A stretch of DNA of 64,000 nucleotides, from the NCBI RefSeq assembly GCF_001586255.1, contig NZ_CP014544.1:2449501-2513500 (forward strand), in the 5' to 3' direction. Below are positions 32,777-40,950 of the stretch, piece after piece (the first letter of the stretch is position 1; each line of letters begins with the position of its first letter). The translations under genes were made by a program, and so were the position numbers. Source of the DNA: Zhongshania aliphaticivorans. Lineage in GTDB: Bacteria; Pseudomonadota; Gammaproteobacteria; Pseudomonadales; Spongiibacteraceae. The notes under the pieces were generated by a model, which saw nothing but the letters and a program-made list of their open reading frames with translations, ran no database searches and was not told the origin of the DNA.

Positions 32777-34057
32777 TTAAAGCGGACTATCACCGCCGGA
32801 CAAAGCCATTAAATTGGCTTGCAAATTGGCCGCTGTGGTTTCGATTGTTGGCAGAATAGCTTCAATACTTGCCTGGGCTGCAGCTGGATCGGTTACCAAT
32901 ACATCAACAACATCCGTCACTGTGTCAAACAAGCCATCGCGACCACTGATATCGTCAGCGAACTGGTCAACTGTGAAAGTGAGCTGTGTTACGTAGCCTG
33001 CAAGAGGATTGCCACCCCCACCACCTGCCAAAGACGCTGGATCAATTGGCAGAGCGTCTAAACCAGGTAAGCCACCGTCGGCTAAACTGGCAGGGTCAAT
33101 TGGCAATGCATCTAAACTCGGAGCACCGCCGCCATCACCACCAGCCAAAGACGCTGGATCAATTGGCAGGGCGTCTAAACCAGGTAAACCACCATCGGCC
33201 AAAGCGGTAGGGTCAATTGGCAATGCATCCAAACTCGGAGCGCCGCCGCCGTCGCCGCCAGTCAAAGACGCCGGATCAATTGGCAGGGCGTCTAAACCAG
33301 GTAAACCACCATCGGCCAAAGCGGTAGGGTCAATTGGCAATGCATCCAAACTCGGAGCGCCGCCGCCGTCGCCGCCAGTCAAAGACGCGGGGTCAACTGG
33401 AAGCGCGTCTAAACCGGGTAAATCACCACCGGCTAAAGCAGCGGGATCAAAAGGCAGCGAAGAAGAATCGCCGCCAGCACCGGACAAGGCCATTAAATTT
33501 GCCTGCAAATCGGTAAGCGCCGTCACTAATGTAGCGGGCACTACTTGGATGCTGTCTGGCAGCATTGCCGGATCCAGCACCAGGGTATCAACAACATCCG
33601 TCACCGCATCGACGGTGCTGTCATCGCTCCCGAGATCCACCGCAAGCTCATCAGCAGCGAAAGTAAGTTGAGTAACATAGCCGGCCAGAGGGTTAGCGCC
33701 CCCACCACCGCCACCCAAGGAAGTCGGGTCAATAGGCAGCGCATCTAAACTAGGCAAGCCGCCGCCTGGCAAAGAAGCTGGATCAACCGGCAGTGCGTCC
33801 AAACCAGGCAAGCCGCCACCAGCAAGCGCCGCAGGATCAACGGGTAAGGCATCTAAACCGGGCAAGTCACCAGCAGACAGGGCTTCTAGCTGTGCATCCA
33901 AGCTGCTAAGTTGATCAGTCAGCATCGATAAGGGTGTTCCCGCCACCGCACCTGCGATCGGGTCAACTACCGGCGCTATCGGCCCCGCAAGTGAAACAGA
34001 AGTAATTGACGCTATAGCTGCCGCTAAGGTTAATTTTTTCATTGATGGTGTTTTCAT
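32777..34057 (-). CDS. Secreted LDALPIDP tandem-repeat protein with duplicated module
   Basis: The protein is 426 residues from ATG 34057, behind a GGGG site. A signal peptide ends near SLAGP, followed by IAPVVDPIAGAVAG. Order: three 18-residue repeats of the LPGLDALPVDPAALAGGG type; a globular module beginning NPLAGYVTQLTF and ending ANLMALSG; a block of 39-residue repeats (LPGLDALPIDPASL, TGGDGGG, APSLDALPIDPTAL, ADGG); and a second copy of the module at the C-terminus. There are no Cys. It is acidic and Leu/Asp/Gly-rich, consistent with an exported calcium- or polymer-forming protein, though no family was recognised. It is paralogous in signal region and design to the protein at 28971-29486. 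Confidence 0.85.
   Translation of the reverse strand: MKTPSMKKLTLAAAIASITSVSLAGPIAPVVDPIAGAVAGTPLSMLTDQLSSLDAQLEALSAGDLPGLDALPVDPAALAGGGLPGLDALPVDPASLPGGGLPSLDALPIDPTSLGGGGGGANPLAGYVTQLTFAADELAVDLGSDDSTVDAVTDVVDTLVLDPAMLPDSIQVVPATLVTALTDLQANLMALSGAGGDSSSLPFDPAALAGGDLPGLDALPVDPASLTGGDGGGAPSLDALPIDPTALADGGLPGLDALPIDPASLTGGDGGGAPSLDALPIDPTALADGGLPGLDALPIDPASLAGGDGGGAPSLDALPIDPASLADGGLPGLDALPIDPASLAGGGGGNPLAGYVTQLTFTVDQFADDISGRDGLFDTVTDVVDVLVTDPAAAQASIEAILPTIETTAANLQANLMALSGGDSPL
33027..33480. repeat. 117-bp in-frame tandem repeats
   Basis: Unit starts recur exactly every 117 bp at 33027, 33144, 33261 and 33378, and the 33144 and 33261 units are almost identical. Each encodes 39 residues made of two related LDALPIDP half-units. 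Degenerate units continue beyond 33378. Confidence 0.9.
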
Positions 34058-34385
34058 GATTATGTACCCCAGATAATGTCCATATTTCATTTCAGCACTG
34101 CCAAGTCACAATATTGACCACAGCGCAAAATAGCGTTGCTGTCAGCCATGGTACATGAAAGTACTGATTGACTTTAGTGACTCGCGTCACAGGGATCGCA
34201 GGCTAACAAACAAACTTATAGGCGTTAAAATCAGATAAAATCAGACGAAAAGCCGCCACGCATGACGATGGGACCACTTTCACAGACTCAAGTTCACATA
34301 TAATTATTATGAGCAATAGTGCTTGTATAGCAGTTCCACACGCAATATACGGAACTGCTGCATTTAACGAGGCACAATAAATTAT
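34058..34385. other. Intergenic region upstream of the large repeat-protein gene
   Basis: This stretch of about 330 bases has no supported gene. It contains the CRP-like site at 34176-34191 and an inverted repeat of 9 bp (34329-34337 with 34351-34359) near the stop of the NTF2-like gene. That repeat lacks a T tract. Confidence 0.55.
34176..34191 (-). promoter_or_regulatory. CRP/Vfr-like binding site upstream of the large repeat-protein gene
   Basis: The minus strand reads TGTGA-CGCGAG-TCACT, nine of ten core positions of the CRP consensus. Its centre is about 126 bp upstream of the ATG at 34057, close to the 135 bp seen at the paralogue. About two single-mismatch sites are expected by chance in the window, so the paired placement is what supports it. 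Confidence 0.6.
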
Positions 34386-34796
34386 TTAACTTGACATTAA
34401 TTTTTCCTGAACCGCGTCAAAATCCCAATACGCTTTAAGAGAAGAAATTTTTCCATCATTATCTGCCTTATAAACAACAACCATATCCATTTCCATTTTT
34501 AGATTATCTGGCAAATTATTAACCAAATGTACTAAGTTGGCACATTCGTCTCCGGCAGGAAATGATGACAATATAGTGAATTCTATTTTGCCCGGCGCAA
34601 TAATCAAATCCCAAAATCCCGCAATCGCCTCCTTGCCACAGTGGCCTTCACCACTTGGGTCGAGTGGCGATTTTCCAACCGGATCTTGGACCACCGCCAA
34701 GTCTGAGAACAACGCCAACCACGCTTCCTTATTCCCCTGCTCTACGTACTTGCCTGACAAACGACTCGCCGCCAACGCAGCCTGAGCATTTCCCAT
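34386..34796 (-). CDS. SnoaL/NTF2-like nuclear transport factor 2 fold protein
   Basis: The 136-residue cytoplasmic protein has a clear GGAG ribosome site. The cone-shaped NTF2 fold is indicated by YVEQGNKEAWLALFSDLAVVQDPVGKSPLDPSGEGHCGKEAIAGFWDLIIAPG and the closing KISSLKAYWDFDAV. Family members include ketosteroid isomerase, SnoaL cyclases and many uncharacterised small-molecule binders. No catalytic role can be claimed. It is monocistronic. Confidence 0.82.
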   Translation of the reverse strand: MGNAQAALAASRLSGKYVEQGNKEAWLALFSDLAVVQDPVGKSPLDPSGEGHCGKEAIAGFWDLIIAPGKIEFTILSSFPAGDECANLVHLVNNLPDNLKMEMDMVVVYKADNDGKISSLKAYWDFDAVQEKLMSS

Positions 34797-35076
34797 TGTC
34801 TTTCTCCTAAATAACTAAATATAAATATGCCGCTTAATCGCGCGCCCTAAAAACTCGGTGCTGGAAACAACAGCCACGCTAGCCTGCCATGAGGTGCCCG
34901 GCAATAATTGGTCATTAGCAATACGCATGGCATACTGTCAGCTGAAGTCATAACAGGCACTTAGCATCGAGACCTCATTAAAAGCCCCTGATGGTCGCAA
35001 TAAAGTGCCCTTCTGGAACATCGCCCATTCGACGTAGCACAGACGATATACAACCGCATATTCATCAGGATTTATC

Positions 35077-36090
35077 ATGAATGATTTTGCCCCTAATGGG
35101 CTTTTGAGAAACCCCCACGCCCAATCTATTCTGGCGTCGACCAAATTGCGAAAATTACGCAGCTATCCCCGTTCGCGAGCGATGCTAAATGCCAGCAAGA
35201 CCGTTGTATTAGATTGCGGTGCAGGCCAACAACTATTGGGCGAGCACGCCGCTCATGCGGTTCGCAGCAAGGGCTTAATCACACTCATTCACGGCTGGGA
35301 AGGCAGCTCCCAATCAACTTACATGCTTTCCGCTGGCGGCAGCCTGTTTTCAGCAGGTTACGACGTATTTAGGCTTAACCTCCGCGACCACGGCCCTAGC
35401 CATCACCTTAACCGCGAATTATTTAACTCTGCACGACTCGATGAGGTGGTGGGCGCAATTCAAGCAATCCATAAAACCTACCCACAGCAGTGGCAATTTT
35501 TAGCGGGCTTTTCCTTAGGCGGAAATTTCGCGCTACGGGTCGCCGCAGAGGCGGCAAAAGCTGATCTCCAAATCAACCAAACCGTGGCTATTTGCCCGGT
35601 AGTTGATCCGGCGAAAACGATGATTGCCCTAGAAAAAGGCTGGTGGGTTTACGAAAAGTATTTTGTTCGGAAATGGCAAAAATCCCTGCGCAAAAAAATC
35701 AATTTATACCCAGAGCTTGGTTACCAAGACAGCTTATTTAAGCTAAAAACATTGCGCGACATGAACAACTACTTTATTCCAAACCACACCGAGTTTGGCG
35801 ATGCCGCTGATTATTTTCAGGCTTACTCTATCGCCGAAGATGCTCTGGTAAACTTAAACGCCCCGGCCCACATCATCGCCGCGCAAGACGACCCTATTAT
35901 TTTGGCGGAGGATTTCGCGCGGCTGGCCGAAAACAAATACCTAAGCATCGAAACCAAACGCTACGGCGGTCACTGCGGTTTTGTAAAAAACTATCAGCTC
36001 GACAGCTGGTTAGATGAACGCTTACTCGAGCTGATCAACCTAAGGCGCTACCCAACGGGTGATCCCGCCAAAAGTAATCAGCAATCGTAG
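35077..36090 (+). CDS. YheT-family alpha/beta hydrolase
   Basis: This 337-residue hydrolase has the YheT-type opening NGLLRNPHAQSILAS and an oxyanion/HGxxG region LITLIHGWEGSSQSTYMLS. DVFRLNLRDHGPSHHLNRELFNSARLDEVVGAI follows, then the nucleophile elbow FLAGFSLGGNFALRVA (GFSLGG). A late Asp (AAQDDPII) and His (YGGHCGFV) complete the triad. YheT/ABHD1-3-like proteins are probable esterases or lipases with unknown substrates. A CAGGA site precedes the ATG. It is convergent with the CoA-ester lyase gene, 6 bases apart. Confidence 0.88.
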   Translation: MNDFAPNGLLRNPHAQSILASTKLRKLRSYPRSRAMLNASKTVVLDCGAGQQLLGEHAAHAVRSKGLITLIHGWEGSSQSTYMLSAGGSLFSAGYDVFRLNLRDHGPSHHLNRELFNSARLDEVVGAIQAIHKTYPQQWQFLAGFSLGGNFALRVAAEAAKADLQINQTVAICPVVDPAKTMIALEKGWWVYEKYFVRKWQKSLRKKINLYPELGYQDSLFKLKTLRDMNNYFIPNHTEFGDAADYFQAYSIAEDALVNLNAPAHIIAAQDDPIILAEDFARLAENKYLSIETKRYGGHCGFVKNYQLDSWLDERLLELINLRRYPTGDPAKSNQQS

Positions 36091-36096
36091 CTAGAT

Positions 36097-36960
36097 TCAC
36101 TTCATGGCGATTTGTTCGGCAATCGCCAGTAAACGCACGGCCTCCTCAACGTGCAAGGCTTCAACTAGACGGCCGTCAACCAACACGACCGCTTTACCCT
36201 CTGCCATCGCTTGCTGCCAAGCTACTTGAATCTTTTCCGCACGCGCCAAAGCCTCTGCTGACGGCGAGAACAAGTGATTGGTAATGGCAATTTGCTTGGG
36301 GTGAATCAAAGTTTTACCATCAAAACCGAGTTCGACGCCCTGCTCGCACGCCAAGCGCAAGCCATCTTCATCGTCCAGATCCAAATGCACACCGTCGAAA
36401 ACATCAATGCCGTTCGCGCGAGCTGCCAAAACACACAAACCCAGCGCGGTCAGCATCCCAAGCCGCTGAGGGGTGTGAGGCACCCGCAGATCTTTGGCGA
36501 GGTCTGAGGTGCCTAGCACAATGGCACCCATGCGTTCGTGAGCACCGGCAATTTCATTAACCGCCAATATCCCTCGTGGCGTTTCTGCCATCGCCCACAG
36601 TTTTAAGTCGGCGCGGGCGCCAGCCTGCTTCAAGACCTGAACCACGGCGTGAATTTCTGCCGCCGACTCAACCTTTGGCAGGCACAGCGCGGCAATCGGC
36701 GCGGTAGCAAAAGCCTCAATATCCTTGCGCCCCCACTCCGTATCGAAGCCATTTACCCGCACCACTAATTCGCGGCGGCCGTAGCCACCAGCCATCACCG
36801 CCGCCAGTACCTGCTCACGTGCCAAGGCCTTTTGCGCTGGTGACACTGCATCTTCCAGATCCAAGATCAAAACATCGGCGTCTAGACTGCGCGCCTTCTC
36901 TAAAGCTCTGGCATTGGAACCGGGCATATACAGCACCGAGCGACGCGGATTAACGGCCAT
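36097..36960 (-). CDS. HpcH/HpaI-type CoA-ester lyase (CitE-like)
   Basis: The 287-residue TIM-barrel enzyme has the CitE-like opening RRSVLYMPGSNARALEKARSLDADVLILDLEDAVSP, then VRVNGFDTEWGRKDIEAF and PKVESAAEIHAV. The metal-binding region is LWAMAETPRGILAVNEIA (Glu) with IVLGTSDLAKDL (Asp), and near the end DGKTLIHPKQI. Members include citryl-CoA lyase beta subunit, malyl-CoA lyase and beta-methylmalyl-CoA thioesterase. No citrate lyase alpha or gamma subunit is nearby, so a stand-alone malyl- or citramalyl-CoA lyase is more likely. It is monocistronic. Confidence 0.88.
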   Translation of the reverse strand: MAVNPRRSVLYMPGSNARALEKARSLDADVLILDLEDAVSPAQKALAREQVLAAVMAGGYGRRELVVRVNGFDTEWGRKDIEAFATAPIAALCLPKVESAAEIHAVVQVLKQAGARADLKLWAMAETPRGILAVNEIAGAHERMGAIVLGTSDLAKDLRVPHTPQRLGMLTALGLCVLAARANGIDVFDGVHLDLDDEDGLRLACEQGVELGFDGKTLIHPKQIAITNHLFSPSAEALARAEKIQVAWQQAMAEGKAVVLVDGRLVEALHVEEAVRLLAIAEQIAMK

Positions 36961-37047
36961 AAAACACTCTCTATAATTTGGAAAGGCGGTGAGTTTACCA
37001 CAGCTGAGCCGTTGACTTACCCAACGCTAGCGCACTGAAATCAAGCA

Positions 37048-37066
37048 TTAATTGCGAATCATTATC
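37048..37066 (+). promoter_or_regulatory. Candidate Fur box upstream of the imelysin operon
   Basis: The right half matches the Fur consensus without error (AATCATTATC) and the left half is degenerate (13 of the last 18 consensus positions in total). It lies about 65 bp upstream of the first imelysin ATG, in front of an iron-related operon. Confidence 0.7.
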
Positions 37067-37130
37067 AATTAGCGATAGAATATCTACCCCGCTTCTCTAG
37101 AGAAGCCAGTTTTCATTGCGGAGTCTGTTA

Positions 37131-38396
37131 ATGTCAGCGCTGTTTCGCCACGCTTTTGTCCTTATTGCCTGTCTTGTTCTCTCTTGCTTCGCCCAGGCTG
37201 AAGCCCAGCCTGAGACAAAGGTCAATGCGCTAGCAGTCGTTAAGCATTATGCCGACCTCGGCCACGCAATCTATAGTGACGCGGAAAGCAGCGCTCGCCA
37301 ATTGCAAATTCAGATCGACGCCTTTTTGCAAGCGCCTGATCAAAAAGGCTTAATAGCAGCGCAAAAAGCATGGCAAACCGCGCGTATTCCCTACCAGCAA
37401 AGCGAAGCGTTTCGCTTTGGCAACCCGGTGGTAGATGACTGGGAGCACCAACTTAATAGCTGGCCACTCGACGAGGGGCTAATAGACTATGTCGCAGAAG
37501 ATTATTTTGCCGCTCTGGGCAATATTGGCGGTGACCTCAATATTATCGCCAATGCTCGCATTAATCTGGGCGGCGAGATTATTGACGCCAGTACGATTAA
37601 CGCTGAGTTACTGCGTGGCCTTCATGAACTGGGCGGCTCCGCAGCCAATGTTGCGACGGGCTACCACGCTATTGAATTTTTACTGTGGGGACAAGATCTT
37701 AACGGTCACGAACTCGGCGCGGGTGAGCGTCCCTACACCGATTACAGCCAAGGCGCGCAATGCACCCACGGCAATTGCGACCGTCGCGCCGCGTATTTGC
37801 GCACGGCGGTCAGCATCCTAGTAGAAGACCTCAGTTATATGAGCAAACAGTGGGCGCCAAACCAAGCGGGCAATTACCGCAGTCAGTTGCTTGCTCTGAA
37901 CAATCAAATTGTCTTAGCGAGAATATTCAACGGCATGGGGTCGCTATCCTTAGGTGAGCTGGGTGGTGAAAGAATAAAGGTATCGCTCGAAGCCAACTCA
38001 ACAGAAGATGAACACGACTGTTTTAGCGACAACACTCATTGGTCGCACTACTACAACGGATTGGGTATTGAAAATGTGTATCTCGGTCGCTACCAGCGAC
38101 TCAATGGTGACATTTTACGTGGCCCGTCGCTAAGTGATTTAGTTCGACAGGCAAATCCAGACATCGACAAGAAAACTCGGCAGGCCCTGAGCGCAACCAT
38201 GGCAAGTTTAAAAGTATTAAGCGATACCGCCGAAGCCAAGGAAAAGCCGATGAAATTTGACATGCTTATCGCCGAGGGAAATCAACGAGGCGAGGATATT
38301 CTCAGTGCCATTTTGAAAGACTTAGTCGCACAAACCCGCGCCTTTGAGGCCGCCGCGGCTGCCATCAATATCGACCCAACAGCCACAGGCTTATAA
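37131..38396 (+). CDS. Imelysin-family iron-regulated periplasmic protein (IrpA-like)
   Basis: The product is 421 residues from ATG 37131 (GGAG site 7 bases upstream). A signal peptide ends near CFAQA. The Peptidase_M75/imelysin domain is indicated by VVKHYADLGHAIYSDA, AWQTARIPYQQSEAFRFGNPVVDDWEHQLNSWPLDEGLIDYV and the GxHxxE motif GYHAIEFLLWGQDL. IrpA/EfeO-type imelysins bind iron outside the cytoplasm; despite the M75 name, peptidase activity is doubtful. A Fur-like box is upstream. It is the first of five genes in one direction. Confidence 0.92.
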   Translation: MSALFRHAFVLIACLVLSCFAQAEAQPETKVNALAVVKHYADLGHAIYSDAESSARQLQIQIDAFLQAPDQKGLIAAQKAWQTARIPYQQSEAFRFGNPVVDDWEHQLNSWPLDEGLIDYVAEDYFAALGNIGGDLNIIANARINLGGEIIDASTINAELLRGLHELGGSAANVATGYHAIEFLLWGQDLNGHELGAGERPYTDYSQGAQCTHGNCDRRAAYLRTAVSILVEDLSYMSKQWAPNQAGNYRSQLLALNNQIVLARIFNGMGSLSLGELGGERIKVSLEANSTEDEHDCFSDNTHWSHYYNGLGIENVYLGRYQRLNGDILRGPSLSDLVRQANPDIDKKTRQALSATMASLKVLSDTAEAKEKPMKFDMLIAEGNQRGEDILSAILKDLVAQTRAFEAAAAAINIDPTATGL

Positions 38397-38414
38397 GCCT
38401 TGCCGCGGCCGCGC

Positions 38415-39773
38415 ATGATATTGCCGTCGCTACTGCTACTGTGCGCCCTCATTGCAGTGTCAGCGTGCAAAAGCTACCCGCCGCTCCCCTTAGACAGTGG
38501 CGCCAGCTATAGCCTTGCCTCAGACTCGCCCCGCATTCTTGAGCAGGCCCAGCCTCAACTCAGCATGGAGCAGAAACTCGATTGGGCTGTAGGGAAAAGC
38601 TTTGCTAATCAAGCGTGGGTCAGCGCACCCGCCAGTACTCGGGCGCGCGACGGCCTCGGGCCACTGTTTAACGCCAATAGCTGTGTCGCCTGCCACCAGC
38701 ACAATGGCCAAGGCCAATTACCCGAACACGGCCCAGGCTTGATCCTACGCATCGCCGCCAGCGGCGCAAACCATCATGCCTACGGCGAGCAACTCCAAGA
38801 TCACGCGCTACTCGGCAGCCAAGCTGAAGGACAGATTGGATGGCGCGACATTGCCTCACCCGACCTCGCAAGCAGTCAACAAGCAAATTTAAGTCACCGC
38901 CAGTATTTTATAGAGCAAGCTCGCTATGGCGACACAAATAGTATGGCGTTTTCAGCGCGGCTTGCCCCCGCCCTGATCGGCATGGGTTTATTAGACCGTA
39001 TTTCCGACGAGCTACTCATTAAGCGCAGCGATCCTGAGGATCGCGACCGCAACGGTATTTCTGGTCGCGCGGCCCTGCGCTGGGACGAACAACAACAAAA
39101 GCTGCGGCCCGGCCGCTTTGGCTGGAAGGCCAGCCAAGCCAGTCTTAAGCAACAAGTCGCCTTGGCCTTTAGCCAAGATTTGGGCATTCGCTCGACTATT
39201 TATTCGGCGCCAAACTGCCCACCCAGTGTGCCACGCTGCGACCACGAGCTTGCACTAAGCCAAAACCCAGAACCGGAAATAAGTGCCAAGTTGCTAAATG
39301 CCGTTACTCACTATATTGCCAATCTCGCAGTGCCAAGCATCCAAAATACGCCGGATCTGCAAGCGGGCTACCAACTCTTTATAAAGCTTGGTTGCGCTAA
39401 CTGCCACATTCCAGCAACCGAAATCAACACCGCTGCTGTTGGCTTGCAAGCATCACTTACTAGCGTGACTATGCAAAAAGAAACCATTTACCCCTTTAGC
39501 GATCTATTGCTGCACGACATGGGTCCAGGGCTTGCCGACAGCGCCGCTACCGACAACACCCCGGCCGCAGAATGGCGCACCGCGCCGCTTTGGGGACTAG
39601 GAATGCGCAGCCGAGACGACACTCAAACTCGCCTGCTTCACGATGGTCGCGCGAAATCGATCAAAGAGGCCATACACTGGCATGGCGGTGAGGCTGAGGG
39701 TAGCCTTCAGAATTACCAACAGCTCGATTCTCACTCACAAACGACTCTGCTAAATTTTCTTAAGGCACTGTAA
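38415..39773 (+). CDS. Di-haem cytochrome c oxidoreductase (DUF1111 family) lipoprotein
   Basis: This 452-residue protein has a lipobox (AVSAC, about residue 17 from ATG 38415; a TTG at 38400 is also open). Two CxxCH haem-binding motifs are visible: NANSCVACHQHNGQ near the N-terminus and KLGCANCHIP near residue 325. DUF1111 'thiol oxidoreductase / di-haem peroxidase-like' markers include GLGPLFNANSC, ARLAPALIGMGLLD, DPEDRDRNGISGRA and APLWGLG-DGRAKSIKEAIHWHGGEA. It may carry electrons for iron oxidation or reduction in the imelysin system. Stop and next start overlap. Confidence 0.92.
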   Translation: MILPSLLLLCALIAVSACKSYPPLPLDSGASYSLASDSPRILEQAQPQLSMEQKLDWAVGKSFANQAWVSAPASTRARDGLGPLFNANSCVACHQHNGQGQLPEHGPGLILRIAASGANHHAYGEQLQDHALLGSQAEGQIGWRDIASPDLASSQQANLSHRQYFIEQARYGDTNSMAFSARLAPALIGMGLLDRISDELLIKRSDPEDRDRNGISGRAALRWDEQQQKLRPGRFGWKASQASLKQQVALAFSQDLGIRSTIYSAPNCPPSVPRCDHELALSQNPEPEISAKLLNAVTHYIANLAVPSIQNTPDLQAGYQLFIKLGCANCHIPATEINTAAVGLQASLTSVTMQKETIYPFSDLLLHDMGPGLADSAATDNTPAAEWRTAPLWGLGMRSRDDTQTRLLHDGRAKSIKEAIHWHGGEAEGSLQNYQQLDSHSQTTLLNFLKAL

Positions 39774-40903
39774 TGAAATTACCAACACTGAGTACCCGTA
39801 AATTAAAGGGCACGACACAAAGACTGCTACTTGCTGTTGCCATGGCTTCAACCGCTGCGTGCAGCCCCCCTCCATCAGAAAAAGTCTTGGTAAACACCAG
39901 CAAACTGGCTGTTTTACCAGCATACGAACGCTTTTCACTTAGCAGCCAAGCGCTGGCCCTCGCCGCCGATAGTTTTTGTAGCGCGCCAAGCAGCGAAGGC
40001 CTCGACCTCACCCGCACGCACTGGCGAACAACTGTGGACAGCTGGTCTGGGGTACAAAATCTGCAATTTGGCCCACTACTCATCGACAATCAAGCCTGGA
40101 AAATCCAATTTTGGCCTGACAAAAAGAACTTGATTGCCCGCAAAGTTGAAGCACTTATACGCAGTGACGAAGATTTAAGTGAAAAGCGCATCGACGACGC
40201 CAGCGTCGTCGTACAAGGCCTGTCGTCCCTAGAATACTTGCTTTTTGACCATAAGGTCGGCTCATTAAATAGCTATGTGAATACTGACGCCAGCACACGT
40301 CGCTGCGCGCTATTAGTCGCGGTGAGCGGTCATTTATACGGCGTTGCTAAGGGCCTATACGATGCATGGCGTCCAGAGTCAGGTAACTACCTCCAAGCAT
40401 TTACTAAAACGGGTCCCGACAATGCAGAGTACCCCGACGACAATGTGGCACTTGCGAATTTACTAGACACCCTCGTGGCCGGTGTTGAACTCATTAAGCG
40501 GGACAAATTTGAGCGCCCACTAGGCCTTACTAGCAGCGACGGCCAAGCACAAATTTATCTGCTCGAATGGTGGCGGAGTCAATATTCCCGGGAGGCGATC
40601 ACCGCCAATCTCATGGCATTAAAAACGGTGTTTACTGCCGCAAGCGGCTACGGTTTAGACGACTACTTAAGCGACGTTAAGCAACGCAGCGATTTAAGCG
40701 CGCAAATCCAGCAGCACTTTGACAGCAGTCTCAGCGCCGCCAACGCCATACCCAATAGTTTGTTTAGTAGCGCAGAGCCCCGCAAGCAAGCTGAGCTTAT
40801 TGCCTTTCAAAACGAAATTACCACGCTACTTTCGTTGTTGAAATCTGACTTGCCCACGGCCTTAGGTATCAGCCTTGGGTTTAACGCCAAAGACGGCGAC
40901 TAA
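39773..40903 (+). CDS. Second imelysin-family lipoprotein
   Basis: The 376-residue lipoprotein (STAACS lipobox) has the Peptidase_M75/imelysin pattern: AYERFSLSSQALALAADSFC, TRTHWRTTVDSWSGVQNLQFGPLLIDNQAWKIQFWPDKKNLIARKV and the motif GLSSLEYLLFD, where the usual GxHxxE has changed to GLSSLE (His lost). Its start overlaps the DUF1111 stop by one base. It is probably an iron-binding partner whose altered site has a different role from the first copy. Confidence 0.9.
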   Translation: MKLPTLSTRKLKGTTQRLLLAVAMASTAACSPPPSEKVLVNTSKLAVLPAYERFSLSSQALALAADSFCSAPSSEGLDLTRTHWRTTVDSWSGVQNLQFGPLLIDNQAWKIQFWPDKKNLIARKVEALIRSDEDLSEKRIDDASVVVQGLSSLEYLLFDHKVGSLNSYVNTDASTRRCALLVAVSGHLYGVAKGLYDAWRPESGNYLQAFTKTGPDNAEYPDDNVALANLLDTLVAGVELIKRDKFERPLGLTSSDGQAQIYLLEWWRSQYSREAITANLMALKTVFTAASGYGLDDYLSDVKQRSDLSAQIQQHFDSSLSAANAIPNSLFSSAEPRKQAELIAFQNEITTLLSLLKSDLPTALGISLGFNAKDGD

Positions 40904-40950
40904 ATTAGCAGTCTCTGGGCCACTAACAACCAGAATATTTGAGGAGCATC

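Noticed and set aside
29000-33480. Tandem repeats considered as a CRISPR array
   Set aside because: Units are contiguous, in frame and lack unique spacers; no cas genes are present.
33009-33671. Open reading frame of 220 codons opposite the large repeat gene
   Set aside because: It arises from the 117-bp repeats keeping the antisense frame open; it has no ribosome site and no non-repeat domain.
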